A stretch of 64,000 bases of DNA. Origin: PHBD01 sp964578535 (lineage in GTDB: Bacteria > Desulfobacterota > Syntrophia > Syntrophales > PHBD01). Below are positions 8,653 to 17,514 of this stretch, piece by piece. The translations under genes were made by a program, and so were the position numbers. How positions within the stretch are numbered: the first letter of the stretch is position 1; each line of letters begins with the position of its first letter. The stretch covers positions 32,073-96,072 of the forward strand of contig CAZODI010000008.1 in NCBI GenBank assembly GCA_964578535.1, in the 5' to 3' direction. The notes under the pieces are model-generated. The model made no database searches. It was given only the letters and a program-made list of their open reading frames with translations, and had not been told where the DNA came from.

Positions 8653-9358
8653 CAAAATCGACTTTATGAAAATTCGGCGTGATGAGGATCCGCCGTTTCT
8701 CCAGCACGGAGATCTCCCCGGCCAGCTCCAGCCGCTTGAGGATGCGGCTGACCGTCTCCCGGGAAAGGGACGCATAGTCGGCCAGTTCACTGTGGGTCAT
8801 CCGGAGCCGGATCGCCGTGCCCCGCGCGTCCCTCGATCCGAAGCGGGACGCCATGTGGCCAAGGACCGCCCGGACCCGGTCTTCCGCCCGCTGCAGGTTC
8901 AGGACCTTGAGCATGAACCAGGAATCCCGCAGGCGCTCGCAGAGAAGGGAGATGATCTGCCGGACGGCGATCGGATTCTTGAGGAACCGGGTCTCAAAAT
9001 CCGCCCGGCCGAGGAACCCGACCCGCGTATCCTCCAGGGCGATCACCCTCGCCGGAGACGTCTTTCCGTCCAGGAGAGCCATTTCGCCGAAGAAATCGCC
9101 GCGCTTGTGGACGGCCAGGATCTGTTCCCGCCCCTCCTCGTCGATTTGCGCGACCTTGACCCGTCCTTCGTAGATCACGTAGAGGCAGCGCGGGGTGTCC
9201 TCCTCGAAGAGGATCACATCGTTCCGGCGGTAGTTCCTCTCTCCCATGACCATCCGCAGTTCGGCCACGTCCCCTCCGGGCAGGCCCCGGAAAATGGGAA
9301 TTTCCTGGAGGAAAACGTTGGGGCGAATGCTCATGGCCGGCTGTTTCATCGTTGCCAT
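8648..9358 (-). CDS. Crp/Fnr-family transcriptional regulator
   Basis: 236 residues: cyclic-nucleotide-binding beta-roll (about 15-130) with the phosphate-binding cassette GEMALLDGKTSPARV, a dimerisation helix, and a C-terminal winged helix with recognition segment SLSRETVSRILKRLE, close to that of E. coli CRP. No N-terminal Cys cluster of the FNR type is present. It starts 12 nt after the stop of the J-domain gene, so the two are likely co-transcribed. Perfect TGTGA-N6-TCACA sites at 8637 and 18728 are natural candidate targets. The ligand (cAMP or other) cannot be told from sequence. Confidence 0.88.
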   Translation of the reverse strand: MATMKQPAMSIRPNVFLQEIPIFRGLPGGDVAELRMVMGERNYRRNDVILFEEDTPRCLYVIYEGRVKVAQIDEEGREQILAVHKRGDFFGEMALLDGKTSPARVIALEDTRVGFLGRADFETRFLKNPIAVRQIISLLCERLRDSWFMLKVLNLQRAEDRVRAVLGHMASRFGSRDARGTAIRLRMTHSELADYASLSRETVSRILKRLELAGEISVLEKRRILITPNFHKVDFV

Positions 9359-9370
9359 TGCTGGAAAACC

Positions 9371-10153
9371 TCACGAACGCCTTTTGGTTGATTTCCGGGA
9401 GTTCCAATTGTGCCGCCGGTGATCCTGCTCCAGGCTCTCGATCTGCCCGGCCGTCAGGATCCCCTTCCGGACGAAGAAATCGCCGAACCGGGGCTGCAGC
9501 AGTTTCTGCCATGCCGTCAGGCGGCGCAGCTGTCCTGCGTCCATGTACCCGAGGCGGACGGCACACTCACCGAAACGCTCGCCGGACCGGCGGCGCTTCA
9601 GGATGACGAGAATATCTCCGCGGTCCAGCCAGCCCCACCCGCAGGCGATCACACCGACCGGAGGCCTCTGCCTCTGCTGCCATACCACGGCGTCGACCAG
9701 GATCCGGTGGGTAATCATGCCGGCGTAGTAGAGATAACGGCCGAAGAGGAGCCTCCCCCCGGGAATCGGCCCCGCGTGGACGTAATCCTGCACCGGGTCG
9801 CGCTTCCTTGGCGCTCTCTTCCCGAAAGGGGGGTCCTCCCCCGGCGCGGGGGACGCCGTACGGCGCGGATTTCCTTCGATCAGGCGGAACCGGGAGGGAT
9901 TCTCCAGGTAGAGGCGGAGCCGTTCAAAAGCGGACTGGACCTCCTTGAACTGCTCCTCGAGAATGCGGGATTCGACGGCCAGCGAGAGGGCGCGATCCGG
10001 GTGGGTCTCCCGCGCCCGTTTCCGATAGGCCGCTTTCAAACCGGACATCTGCAGGGAATGGTTCAGAAACTGGACAGAGACGTCGGTCTGTTTTCCGAAA
10101 AGGACCTGACAGGCTTCGAACAGGTCGGTGGCGTGGATTTCGTTCTTTTGCAA
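9371..10153 (-). CDS. J-domain protein with secretion-ATPase-like C-terminal region
   Basis: 260 residues. The N-terminal third carries a DnaJ-like domain with the HPD tripeptide (ARETHPDRAL), implying a DnaK co-chaperone. A basic linker follows, then a region with LFGRYLYYAGMIT and GECAVRLGYMDAGQL, resembling the GspE/MshEN-type helical repeats (low confidence). Start: TTG with AGAGGA 6 nt upstream. The in-frame ATG at 10240 overlaps the -10 box of a good promoter and so cannot be the start of that transcript. First gene of the J-domain/Crp unit. Confidence 0.72.
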   Translation of the reverse strand: MQKNEIHATDLFEACQVLFGKQTDVSVQFLNHSLQMSGLKAAYRKRARETHPDRALSLAVESRILEEQFKEVQSAFERLRLYLENPSRFRLIEGNPRRTASPAPGEDPPFGKRAPRKRDPVQDYVHAGPIPGGRLLFGRYLYYAGMITHRILVDAVVWQQRQRPPVGVIACGWGWLDRGDILVILKRRRSGERFGECAVRLGYMDAGQLRRLTAWQKLLQPRFGDFFVRKGILTAGQIESLEQDHRRHNWNSRKSTKRRS

Positions 10154-10238
10154 GCCGGTTCCTCTTTTGCCTCTGCGCAGATGTGAAAACGGGTCGGCTT
10201 CCCGTGGCAGCATTCGCGGAAGGCCTGTTTCCCATGCC

Positions 10239-10266
10239 ATTAAAAGAAAGCCCGTTTCCTTGTCAA
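10239..10266 (-). promoter_or_regulatory. Sigma-70 promoter of the J-domain/crp operon
   Basis: Minus strand: perfect -35 TTGACA (10266-10261), 16 nt spacer, -10 TTTAAT (10244-10239). The transcript would start near 10231, about 78 nt before the TTG start of the J-domain gene. Confidence 0.65.
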
Positions 10267-10348
10267 CGCAAAAAGCAATCCCGCAGCCGGGATCCCGGGA
10301 ACCGGCCGGTTCAGGACCGACTGGGGAAGGAAGCCGCCGTTTGCGGCA

Positions 10349-10369
10349 GGGAGGGGGTTTGAGGGAGGG
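10349..10369 (+). other. Four-tract G-quadruplex motif
   Basis: G-tracts of 3, 5, 3 and 3 separated by A, TTTGA and A fit the G3+N1-7 rule. It lies in the 253-base gap between the GAF-PilB stop and the J-domain gene's start. Function unknown; no ORF here looks coding. Confidence 0.5.
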
Positions 10370-10406
10370 TGAGCCGCGAATCCGTCGCGGCCCGGAACGG
10401 GGAAAC

Positions 10407-12761
10407 CTACTTGATGCAGACCCTCCGGACTTGCCGGAAGTCGGTGATGCCCCGCAGGGCTTTCTGGATGCCGTCCTGGAGGAGCGTGGACATCCCCTCG
10501 GACATGGCCTTGTCCCGCAGCGTCTCGACGGTCTCGCTCTTCTGGATGAGCCGTTTGATTGGGTCGCTCGCGATGAGAAGCTCGTGGATGCCCACGCGCC
10601 CCTTGTACCCGGACCGGTCGCAGAGGTCGCAGCCCCGGGGCCGGTACAGCGTCAGGTCGCTCGTGAAGGGAACGGCCAGCTCCTCAAACCGTTCCCTGCC
10701 GTAACTCTCCGCCATTTCGTCGAATTCTTTGCGATCGGGATGATAGGGCTCGCGGCAGTTTTTGCACAGTGTCCGGACCAGCCTCTGGGCGAGGACGCCA
10801 AGAAGGGCATCGGCGAAGTTCAGGGGGTCGATGCCCATGTCGAGCAGCCGGATGATGGTCTCGGGGGCGCTGTTCGTGTGCAGGGTGCTGAAAACCAGAT
10901 GGCCCGTCAGGGAGGCCTCCACCCCGGTCTTGGCCGTTTCAAAATCGCGCATCTCCCCCACCATGATCACATCCGGATCGGCCCGGAGAAAGGCCCGCAT
11001 GGCCGTGGCAAAATCGAAGCCGATCTTGGGCTGCACCTGAACCTGCCGGAGTCCGTACTGGGTGATTTCCACGGGGTCCTCGGCCGTCCAGATCTTCTTC
11101 TCCGGCGTGTTGATATGCCGCAGGGCCGCATGGAGGGTCGTCGTCTTTCCCGAGCCCGTAGGCCCGACCACCAGGATCATGCCGTAGGGCTTCTCGCAGA
11201 TCTTCAGGAGTTCCGAATAGTTCCTCTCCAACATGCCCATGGCCTCCAGGGGCAGCGTTTCCCCCTTGGCAAGAAGCCGCATCACGACATCTTCGACCCC
11301 TCCCTGGGTGGGCAGCGTCGCCACGCGAAGCTCGATCTCGTCTCCAGGGGAGCGGCGGAACTTGATCTTGCCGTCCTGGGGAATCCGCTTCACCGTGATG
11401 TCCAGGTTGGACATGATCTTGATGCGCGACACGAGAGCGGCCCGATAGTTGAAGGGAACCGTCTGGTACACCGAGCAGTCGCCGTCGACGCGGAAGCGAA
11501 CCTCCACGTTCTTCCGGCCGATGTTGGGCTCGACGTGGATGTCCGACGCCCGCCGGCTGACGGCGTCGTTGATGATCTTATTGACGAGCAGCATGATCGC
11601 GCTGTCCGACTCCGTGACGGCTTCTTCCCCGTCCTCACTTTCCTCCTCATCCACACCGTCCAGCCGGCCGATGATGTCCGAAATCGACGTTTCATCCCCA
11701 TGGACCTGATAGAAATAGTTGATGAACCGGGAGATGTCCTCCGGAAGGGCCACGTCATAGCGGATGTCTTTTGTCTTCAGGAGGTTTTCAATCATGTCCC
11801 GCTTGATGATGTTGTCCGGGTCGCTCACCAGGATGTGGACGGTTCCGTCGGTCTTCTCGATGGGCACCCAGAGCTCCCGGAGCAGGTATTCCTTGTTGAG
11901 CCTGCTCAGGAGATCCGCGGGGATGGGGAACCGGTCGCTGAACTGGACAACGCTGCAGCGGAAATATTCTTCCAGCGACGCTCCGAGATCTTCCTTCGAG
12001 ATGCCGTGTTTCCGCATCAGGAAACTTTCCACGGTCTCCTTCTCTTCCCGGGCTTCTTCGCAGGCACGATCGAGCTCGTCTTCCTTCAGGAATCCTTTCC
12101 GGATGAGGGAGTCGAAGCGCGTCTTTCTCCGGCGGGCATAGCGTGCGTGGTTGGAAAGCGCGATGGCAAGGACTTCGGAAATCTCCTGGAGCAGCACGGG
12201 CTCCTCTTCGATGAACCGGCCGTCCCGCCCCGACTTGTTGATCACCTCGATGACGCCGATGACCTCGCCCTCGTGAACGATCGGCGCGGCCATGACCTGC
12301 TTCAGGCGGACATTCGACCGGGCGTCCCGGTCGACCGCCAGTTCCAGTCCCTTGCAGCGCTTTTTCATCTCGGCCGGATCGTGGACGTCGGCGATGTTGA
12401 TCAGGAAGCCCGTTTCGGCCACGTACCCGGGAATCGTCCGGTTGTTGACGGCCATCCTCTGTTCCCGGAACAGGCGCCCGGCCTTGGTGGTCGTGAAGAT
12501 TTCCCTTCGCTGGCGGTCGACGGCATAGATGTTCACTGCTTCCACGCGGAAAAGATCCACGATCCGCCTGCTGCAGTCGGTGAATATCTGCGCCACGCTC
12601 TGGGAGGCGTAGATTTCGTTCGTGATGTCCTGCAGCTCGTTCTGGAGGCGGAGGATCTCTTCCAGTTCGTTGATTTCATGGAAGGGAACGTCTTTGCCGA
12701 CGGGATGGGATCCCTGGGACGGCAGCGGATGGAGAGACTCCGCAGCAACGGACGATGTCAT
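10407..12761 (-). CDS. GAF-domain PilB/GspE-type assembly ATPase
   Basis: 784-residue hexameric traffic ATPase for a type IV pilus or type II secretion-like machine, with an added sensor. N-terminal GAF domain about residues 35-185, MshEN/T2SSE N-domain about 195-345, then the ATPase core: Walker A GPTGSGKTTTL from residue 533, Asp and Walker B boxes (AEDPVEI, PDVIMVGEMRD), His box (GHLVFSTLHTN) and the zinc tetracysteine (CKNC and CDLC). Its ATG overlaps the stop of the DUF3426 gene (ATGA), indicating coupled translation. Presence in an MglA/roadblock cluster suggests GTPase-controlled pilus or secretion activity. No pilin or PilC gene is nearby. Confidence 0.9.
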   Translation of the reverse strand: MTSSVAAESLHPLPSQGSHPVGKDVPFHEINELEEILRLQNELQDITNEIYASQSVAQIFTDCSRRIVDLFRVEAVNIYAVDRQRREIFTTTKAGRLFREQRMAVNNRTIPGYVAETGFLINIADVHDPAEMKKRCKGLELAVDRDARSNVRLKQVMAAPIVHEGEVIGVIEVINKSGRDGRFIEEEPVLLQEISEVLAIALSNHARYARRRKTRFDSLIRKGFLKEDELDRACEEAREEKETVESFLMRKHGISKEDLGASLEEYFRCSVVQFSDRFPIPADLLSRLNKEYLLRELWVPIEKTDGTVHILVSDPDNIIKRDMIENLLKTKDIRYDVALPEDISRFINYFYQVHGDETSISDIIGRLDGVDEEESEDGEEAVTESDSAIMLLVNKIINDAVSRRASDIHVEPNIGRKNVEVRFRVDGDCSVYQTVPFNYRAALVSRIKIMSNLDITVKRIPQDGKIKFRRSPGDEIELRVATLPTQGGVEDVVMRLLAKGETLPLEAMGMLERNYSELLKICEKPYGMILVVGPTGSGKTTTLHAALRHINTPEKKIWTAEDPVEITQYGLRQVQVQPKIGFDFATAMRAFLRADPDVIMVGEMRDFETAKTGVEASLTGHLVFSTLHTNSAPETIIRLLDMGIDPLNFADALLGVLAQRLVRTLCKNCREPYHPDRKEFDEMAESYGRERFEELAVPFTSDLTLYRPRGCDLCDRSGYKGRVGIHELLIASDPIKRLIQKSETVETLRDKAMSEGMSTLLQDGIQKALRGITDFRQVRRVCIK

Positions 12762-14149
12762 GGAAGCCGGACCTTATCCATACCGACAGGCTCCACCATG
12801 GCCTGGACGACTCCCGGCGGCTCCTGGATAAACACGATCATGAACGGGGTCTCGCCTCCCGGGGGGACCGCGTTGTTCGCCTGCGGACCGGACCGGGCGG
12901 CCGAGAGAGCCAGGTGGAGATCCGGCTCTCCAAGGGTCTCCAGCTGATCGGCGGTCAACCCGCTCCCGCAGGAAACCATCCGCGCCGCCACGAGCACACC
13001 CCGGGAATCATAAAGCTCGCCGCGGATCCGGATCCCCGAGACGCCTTCATGCCCCCTGTTGAACGCCATGCCCTCGACAACCCTGATTTCCCGGCCGAGA
13101 GCCACGTTTCTGACAAACCGGTGCCGCAGATTGACAATCCCCACCTGCTCCGCCACGGGATTCCGGTCCGGCCTTCCAACCTCCAGGTATTGGCCGGCGA
13201 AGGGGACATTCACGGACAGCCAGCGGACCAGCCCCTGCCCGTCGGCGGGCCTGGCCAGGAAAAAGCCGAGGGCGGAGAGGGCCAGGGCAAGGCACAGGAG
13301 CAGGCCGATCAGAACCGGCGCGCGCCGTGACGTTCCACGGCCGGACGAAAGGACGGAACCGCTCCCCTGCTTCACCTCTTCCTTCCCGATATCCTCCGCC
13401 GTCTGCAGGGACAGACCGTTCTCGGCGGCCGCCTCTTCGATGGTTTTCCTGTCGATCCGCAGGGTCCGGTCCATTTCCGGTACGTCCCTGCGCACTTCCG
13501 GCGCCTCGGCCGACCGGCCGGCGTCCTGGAATTCCACGAAAGCGGGCGGGTCCTGCTTCGCCGGGGGCTCCGGCGGCTCCTCCGGCACGCCTTCAGCGGC
13601 CGCATCTTCCACATCCGGAGCCGGCTCCTGCACCGCCTCCACCCCGGGCATGACGGGTGCCGCCGCCGTCTCCATTTCCAGCTTCAGGACCGGCGGCTCC
13701 TCCCGCACGACTTCAGCGGCCTCCTCATCCAGATCCGGGGCCGGCTCCTGCACCGCCTCCGCCCCGGGCACGACGGGCGCCGCCGCCGTCTCCATGTCCA
13801 GCTTCGGGACCGGCGGCTCCTCCCGTCTGCCTTCCACGGCGAACTCTGCCGGATCCGATATGGGCTCCTGCAGCACCTCTTCCTGCAAAAGGGATAAGGG
13901 GCCCGCATCGTCCGTTTCCGGTTTCTGCCGGGGCACATCCTTTTTCTTAACCGGAACGGTGATGTCGAATTTCCCGAAAATCGCCGGATACGGCGTCACG
14001 GGCGTGACGGGATCGACGGGATCGACGGGATCGGACGGCTGTATGTCCTCCATCGGCAGCGACGGGCCTGCGGCTGAAAATGTGGATAAAAAAGCCTCCA
14101 GTTCCTGCTTTTCACGGACCAGATCGAATGTCTCGTTCGGGATGCTCAT
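12758..14149 (-). CDS. DUF3426-type membrane protein with Pro/Glu repeats
   Basis: 463 residues. Residues 1 to about 265 are acidic and low-complexity, with a DPVDPVDPVTPVTP run and two 40-residue repeats (EEPPV-KL-METAAAPV and so on). One TM helix follows at about 280-300 (APVLIGLLLCLALALSALGF), then a C-terminal DUF3426 beta domain (NLRHRFVRN, GVSGIRIRGELYD, PPGGETPFMIVF). Most DUF3426 proteins start with a zinc ribbon. Here none is fused, but a stand-alone two-CxxC protein is encoded just upstream. Tightly coupled to the PilB-like ATPase gene, so a role beside that machine is likely. Confidence 0.8.
   Translation of the reverse strand: MSIPNETFDLVREKQELEAFLSTFSAAGPSLPMEDIQPSDPVDPVDPVTPVTPYPAIFGKFDITVPVKKKDVPRQKPETDDAGPLSLLQEEVLQEPISDPAEFAVEGRREEPPVPKLDMETAAAPVVPGAEAVQEPAPDLDEEAAEVVREEPPVLKLEMETAAAPVMPGVEAVQEPAPDVEDAAAEGVPEEPPEPPAKQDPPAFVEFQDAGRSAEAPEVRRDVPEMDRTLRIDRKTIEEAAAENGLSLQTAEDIGKEEVKQGSGSVLSSGRGTSRRAPVLIGLLLCLALALSALGFFLARPADGQGLVRWLSVNVPFAGQYLEVGRPDRNPVAEQVGIVNLRHRFVRNVALGREIRVVEGMAFNRGHEGVSGIRIRGELYDSRGVLVAARMVSCGSGLTADQLETLGEPDLHLALSAARSGPQANNAVPPGGETPFMIVFIQEPPGVVQAMVEPVGMDKVRLP
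13568..13830 (-). repeat. 120-bp in-frame tandem repeat
   Basis: The segment starting at 13621 recurs at 13741 with exactly 120-base period and few substitutions, and a partial unit lies before 13621. It codes for the 40-residue Glu/Pro/Ala repeats of the DUF3426 protein. Length keeps the frame, so copy number could vary without breaking the gene. Confidence 0.85.
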
Positions 14150-14228
14150 CTTTGCCTTTCACTCCATGGAATCCGGTGTACCGCCGGTCCCGTGCACGTC
14201 GGAACGAATCCGGCACCCGGCCCGCCGT

Positions 14229-14387
14229 TCAGGCTTTCATAGCCTTAAGACCCTGCACGGCCGCATCCGGAACGGTGATCCGGATGACGTCGCTGCATTT
14301 CCTGCAGACCCGGATGATGACGGATTCCCTGATCTCGTCGGGTTCGATAACGATTCTTTCCCCGCACTCCTCACAGAAGACAATCAT
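14229..14387 (-). CDS. 52-residue double-CxxC zinc ribbon protein
   Basis: Small protein starting MIVFCEECGERIVIEPDEI with a second pair in VCRKCSDVIRITVP: two CxxC motifs about 22 residues apart, the MJ0042/zinc-ribbon pattern. Such ribbons are usually the N-terminus of DUF3426 proteins, and the DUF3426 gene lies directly downstream without one, so this looks like a split-off domain. The ribosome-binding site is weak (GAGAG). Co-directional with all neighbours; gaps of 79 and 81 bases. Confidence 0.7.
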   Translation of the reverse strand: MIVFCEECGERIVIEPDEIRESVIIRVCRKCSDVIRITVPDAAVQGLKAMKA

Positions 14388-14468
14388 GTCTCGGCAGCTC
14401 TCTTCGTCAGCATTTCAAGGTTCGCCCACCGGCGCGTCCGGCCCTTTTCTTTCCAGGCCCCGCTCCCG

Positions 14469-15620
14469 TCAAAGGACCGTCCCTGACCCCGGGTGCGAGG
14501 CTCCTTTGCCCCCCAGCCCCAGCTCCGCCCTCAGCGCCTCGAACTCGCTGCGGATCATCTTCCGGACCTCTCTCCGGATCTCTTCCAGTGCGCAGGCAAA
14601 GGCATCGTGCGGCTCCATGGCCTTCACGGCCTCGCAGAAATCCGAACCGGTCTCTTCTTCCCTCTCGGGGTGTTGCTCCGCTTCGCTTTCTTCGGCCGTC
14701 AGCGTCACAGCAGGGGAGGCCGGGAGTCCGGCCGCGGGCGCAGGCTCGACATCCTCTTCCCCCGACGCCGGAACCGCCTCGGTCAAGGGCTCCCGGCTGT
14801 CCCCGGCGACAGGGACCCGATCCTCCCCGGCGGTCGCCCCCGTGCAGGAGGAAAGGTCGATCTTCTCCACCCAGTTCCTGTACTTCCCGATATCGACCAC
14901 CAGGACGGCCCGCTTTGCCTCCTCCGCCATGGCCTTCGAAAGGAGAACCCGTTCCAGGTCGTCATATACGGAGAAAAGCAGCTTCACCGACTCGGTGTGG
15001 GAATCCCCCTGTTTGACCTGGATATAGCGCTCCAGGAAGCGAAGGATCCGGAGGAAGCCGAGAACGGTGCGCTCGTGGCGGTACAGCTCCTGCAGTCCGT
15101 TCAGCTCCCTGTCCAGCCTGCCCAGGATGGCATCGCTGATTTCCCATTCCAGCGACAGAATGATGCTTTTCAGCGTCTTGACCGGCGAGAACAGGGCCGG
15201 CGTGACCGTTTCGATATCGCCGAAAATCTGCTCGAAACGTCTGTCTCCGTCCTCGACTGCGCAGGGGTCCGCCGATCCGGGAGCCGATTCGATTTCCTCG
15301 AGACAGGGATGGGCTGCATCGGATTCCGGAACCGGATCCGGCGTTTCTTCCTCAAGAAGGATGTGATAGCGTCTGCCCGGATCGGGCTCCGGGGATTCGG
15401 CATCGCCGCTCACGTGTTCGTTCATCATGTCCGGAACTGCTGCCCTATCCCCTTCCCCACCGGCCTCCAGTGGAGTCTCAGCGCTGATTCCGTCCAGAAT
15501 GGCCCTGGGATCGGCGGGATCCGGTCCCGCATTACGGCCGCGTTCCACGGAATCAAGGCCGATTCCGAACAGGACATCGAGGCGGTTTTCCACTTCCCGA
15601 ACGAATGAAGATTCTTTCAT
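14469..15620 (-). CDS. Acidic protein of the MglA cluster, unknown function
   Basis: 383 residues, not recognised. Acidic, Pro/Glu-rich regions flank a conserved-looking helical core at about residues 125-250 (FSPVKTLKSIILSLEWEIS, then LYRHERTVLGFLRILRF and AKRAVLVVDIGKYRNWV). A C-terminal amphipathic helix follows (FACALEEIRREVRKMIRSE), which could be a coiled-coil contact. The ATG shares one base with the MglA stop (TGATG), so translation is coupled to the GTPase and the product may be its effector or scaffold (inference). No signal peptide or TM helix. Confidence 0.75.
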   Translation of the reverse strand: MKESSFVREVENRLDVLFGIGLDSVERGRNAGPDPADPRAILDGISAETPLEAGGEGDRAAVPDMMNEHVSGDAESPEPDPGRRYHILLEEETPDPVPESDAAHPCLEEIESAPGSADPCAVEDGDRRFEQIFGDIETVTPALFSPVKTLKSIILSLEWEISDAILGRLDRELNGLQELYRHERTVLGFLRILRFLERYIQVKQGDSHTESVKLLFSVYDDLERVLLSKAMAEEAKRAVLVVDIGKYRNWVEKIDLSSCTGATAGEDRVPVAGDSREPLTEAVPASGEEDVEPAPAAGLPASPAVTLTAEESEAEQHPEREEETGSDFCEAVKAMEPHDAFACALEEIRREVRKMIRSEFEALRAELGLGGKGASHPGSGTVL

Positions 15621-16237
15621 CACCAATCCCCGTTCTCCAGTTCCTTTTCCAGGGAGGCCATGGTCAGCGAGATGATCTTCTTCAGGGTTACAACGACGTT
15701 GTCTCCCTCCACGGCACTGGCTTCGAATGACGGCGCTTTCAATACGCCGTTGAGATCCCGGTCCAGGGTCTCGACATCCAGCACTTCGATCCCCTGCTTT
15801 GCCAGATCCCGCTTGTTGTACTGGATGACCAGCGGCATCTCGAAAATGTTCTTGTTGTAGAGGGCGAGGTTCTCCTGGAGATTCATCAGGGACGCCACGT
15901 TCTTGTTTCTTCGCTCCGCCTCTGAATCGGCGACGAACACGACGCCGTCCACCCCCTTCAGGACGAGCCGCCTCGTCGAGTTGTATTTCACCTGGCCCGG
16001 CACGGTGTACAATTGGATTTTCACGTCGTACCCGGCGATCTTGCCGATGTCGAAAGGAAAGAAATCAAAGAAGAGGGTTCGGTCGCCCTGTGTCTTGACC
16101 GTCACCATTTCGGAATTGATCTGCTCGCGGCACCGGCTGTAGATGTATTCCAGGTTCGTCGTCTTGCCGCATCTTCCGGGACCGTAATAGACAATCTTGG
16201 CCTGGATGACCCGATCCTTCAGGTTGATGAATGCCAA
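15620..16237 (-). CDS. MglA-type small Ras-like GTPase
   Basis: 205-residue GTPase of the MglA/Arf-Ras-like bacterial family. P-loop GPGRCGKTTNLEYIY at residues 19-33, switch II region TVPGQVKYNSTRRLVLKGVDG with the Pro-Gly-Gln typical of this family, NKRDL (N/TKxD) near residue 140 and an SAVEG-like G5. MglA proteins are polarity switches controlled by roadblock-domain GAPs (MglB), and roadblock genes lie immediately upstream here. The neighbouring PilB-like ATPase suggests output to pili or secretion. Start: ATG before MAFINLKDRV. Confidence 0.93.
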   Translation of the reverse strand: MAFINLKDRVIQAKIVYYGPGRCGKTTNLEYIYSRCREQINSEMVTVKTQGDRTLFFDFFPFDIGKIAGYDVKIQLYTVPGQVKYNSTRRLVLKGVDGVVFVADSEAERRNKNVASLMNLQENLALYNKNIFEMPLVIQYNKRDLAKQGIEVLDVETLDRDLNGVLKAPSFEASAVEGDNVVVTLKKIISLTMASLEKELENGDW

Positions 16238-16279
16238 CGTCCGCTTCCTCCCTGCCCGACGCCTTCCGCGCTTTGCCTG

Positions 16280-16299
16280 CCCGGCCTGGTCCGGCCGGG
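16280..16299 (-). other. Intergenic hairpin between roadblock and MglA genes
   Basis: CCCGGCC and GGCCGGG form a perfect 7-bp stem around a 6-base loop in the 73-base gap. There is no T-run, so it is more likely an mRNA-stabilising or attenuating hairpin than a terminator. Confidence 0.4.
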
Positions 16300-16310
16300 T
16301 GATCCTGTTC

Positions 16311-16700
16311 CTAATCCAGAACCCGGGACAGCTCCTGGATGACCTGGGCCATCTTCAGCCTCAGAAATCCAAGGGTTACCTCGTTGTCAAAGATGTTGAC
16401 CAGCAGGAATTCTTCGTTCACCCGGCTGAAATAGATGCTCTCTTTCTGCCCCTTGTGAAAGAGGAGCGAGAATTCTTCCTCCCCGACGATCCTGGCCATG
16501 CTGCACATCGCTCCGAAATTGGCCGCAGCGAGTGCGGCCAGCGAATACATGTCCCGCGTCACCTGCCCGTTGTCGACCGTCACGATGATGTTGCCGGCCA
16601 TATCGATCAGCATGGTGTTCTGGACACCCGACCCGATCAGGTTCTTCTGCAGGGTGTCCTGGATCCTGTCGAGGTGCTGACTGCCGAGGATCAGGCTCAT
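16311..16700 (-). CDS. Roadblock/LC7 domain protein (MglB-like)
   Basis: 129 residues, a single roadblock/LC7 domain: GVQNTMLIDMAGNIIVTVDNG (first part of the fold), ALAAANFGAMCSMARIVGE in the middle helix, and SIYFSRVNEEFLLVNIFDN. Roadblock dimers act as GAPs or scaffolds for MglA GTPases, and the mglA-like gene is 73 bases downstream. This is the most MglB-like of the three roadblock-type proteins here. No ambiguity about the start ATG. Confidence 0.88.
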   Translation of the reverse strand: MSLILGSQHLDRIQDTLQKNLIGSGVQNTMLIDMAGNIIVTVDNGQVTRDMYSLAALAAANFGAMCSMARIVGEEEFSLLFHKGQKESIYFSRVNEEFLLVNIFDNEVTLGFLRLKMAQVIQELSRVLD

Positions 16701-16825
16701 GGCGACATCTCTCCCGGGCGGCGGTGGCCCGCGTGCATGTGTTTCTCCATCATCCTGTCAACTCCCGGTGATGCGCTGCCGTTCCGGCGGCGTCCGTGCC
16801 GCGGCCTGCCGCGGAAAGGCGCGCA

Positions 16826-17026
16826 TCAGTGGCTGATGGTGTTCAGGTTGCTCCGATCGAGGATCAGGTTGGCGGTTTCCTTCAGCTTCTTCACCATCTC
16901 CTCGGTATCCTTCATCTGGGCCGCCATGGACTGGGAAATTCCCGTCCTGGTCGCCAGCTCCATTCGTCCCTTGAGACCCGCCTGCTCCATGACGATCTCA
17001 AAGATCCGGACCATTTTTTCTCCCAT
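16826..17026 (-). CDS. Small conserved protein, paralogue B (66 aa)
   Basis: Begins MGEKMVRIFEIV, then GLKGRMELATRTGIS and a C-terminal amphipathic helix (TEEMVKKLKETANLI). It is clearly paralogous to the 65-residue protein at 18433 (MGEKLVRIYELV, GLKGRLELAVRTGIS), with about half the positions identical. No known domain and no membrane segment; mostly helical. Start chosen by GGAAGGGGCG before ATG and by alignment to the paralogue. It sits between two roadblock genes, so it is probably a partner of the roadblock/GTPase system (inference). Confidence 0.75.
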   Translation of the reverse strand: MGEKMVRIFEIVMEQAGLKGRMELATRTGISQSMAAQMKDTEEMVKKLKETANLILDRSNLNTISH

Positions 17027-17046
17027 CGCCCCTTCCTTTCGCCTCT

Positions 17047-17418
17047 CTAGGAAACGACCGCATCTTCGAATGCGTTGATGATGCTGGGCAGAACGATATT
17101 CAGAAGCAGCCCAAGCTTGACCTGTTTCTTGTTGACGACGATCGCCCACTGGTAATCGCCGAAGGGAATGGCCAGGATGCCCATGTTCCCGGCGACGTCG
17201 ATGTAATAGTACTGGCCCAGCTCCACCGGATAGGTCTTCAGGCCCTCCCGGATGGACGCAGTGATTTCATTGAGCAGCGTGGCTCCGGCCGTATTGGACC
17301 GCTCCGTCGCCACCAGCACCTGCCCGTCCTCCGTAGAGACGATGCTCGACGCAAGCAGCCCGTCTCCCAGATCCTTCTTCAAGCCTTCCAGGCAACCGTT
17401 CAGTTTCTGTATGTTCAT
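17047..17418 (-). CDS. Roadblock-like domain protein
   Basis: 123 residues with a divergent roadblock/LC7 fold: LGDGLLASSIVSTEDGQVLVA, LLNEITASIREGL, YYIDVAGNMGILAIPFGDYQWAIVV and a long C-terminal helix (LGLLLNIVLPSIINAFEDA). It is homologous to the C-terminal half of the DUF4388-containing protein encoded next upstream (shared MGDALLSASI and SLGLVLNAIVP-like segments). That points to duplication inside the cluster. Ten to twenty bases separate it from the small protein gene downstream. Confidence 0.82.
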   Translation of the reverse strand: MNIQKLNGCLEGLKKDLGDGLLASSIVSTEDGQVLVATERSNTAGATLLNEITASIREGLKTYPVELGQYYYIDVAGNMGILAIPFGDYQWAIVVNKKQVKLGLLLNIVLPSIINAFEDAVVS

Positions 17419-17514
17419 TACGCCTCCCCTTTAGAATGTTGGATTCTCCTGCTTTACCATTCCCCGATTCCCGTCTTTCCGGGAATACAGTGCCGTCCCC
17501 TGCCCGCGGATCCT

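Noticed and set aside
10128..12947. Very long plus-strand open frame opposite the GAF-PilB gene
   Set aside because: Antisense shadow of a high-GC gene; the predicted protein lacks domains and the minus strand has full family signatures.
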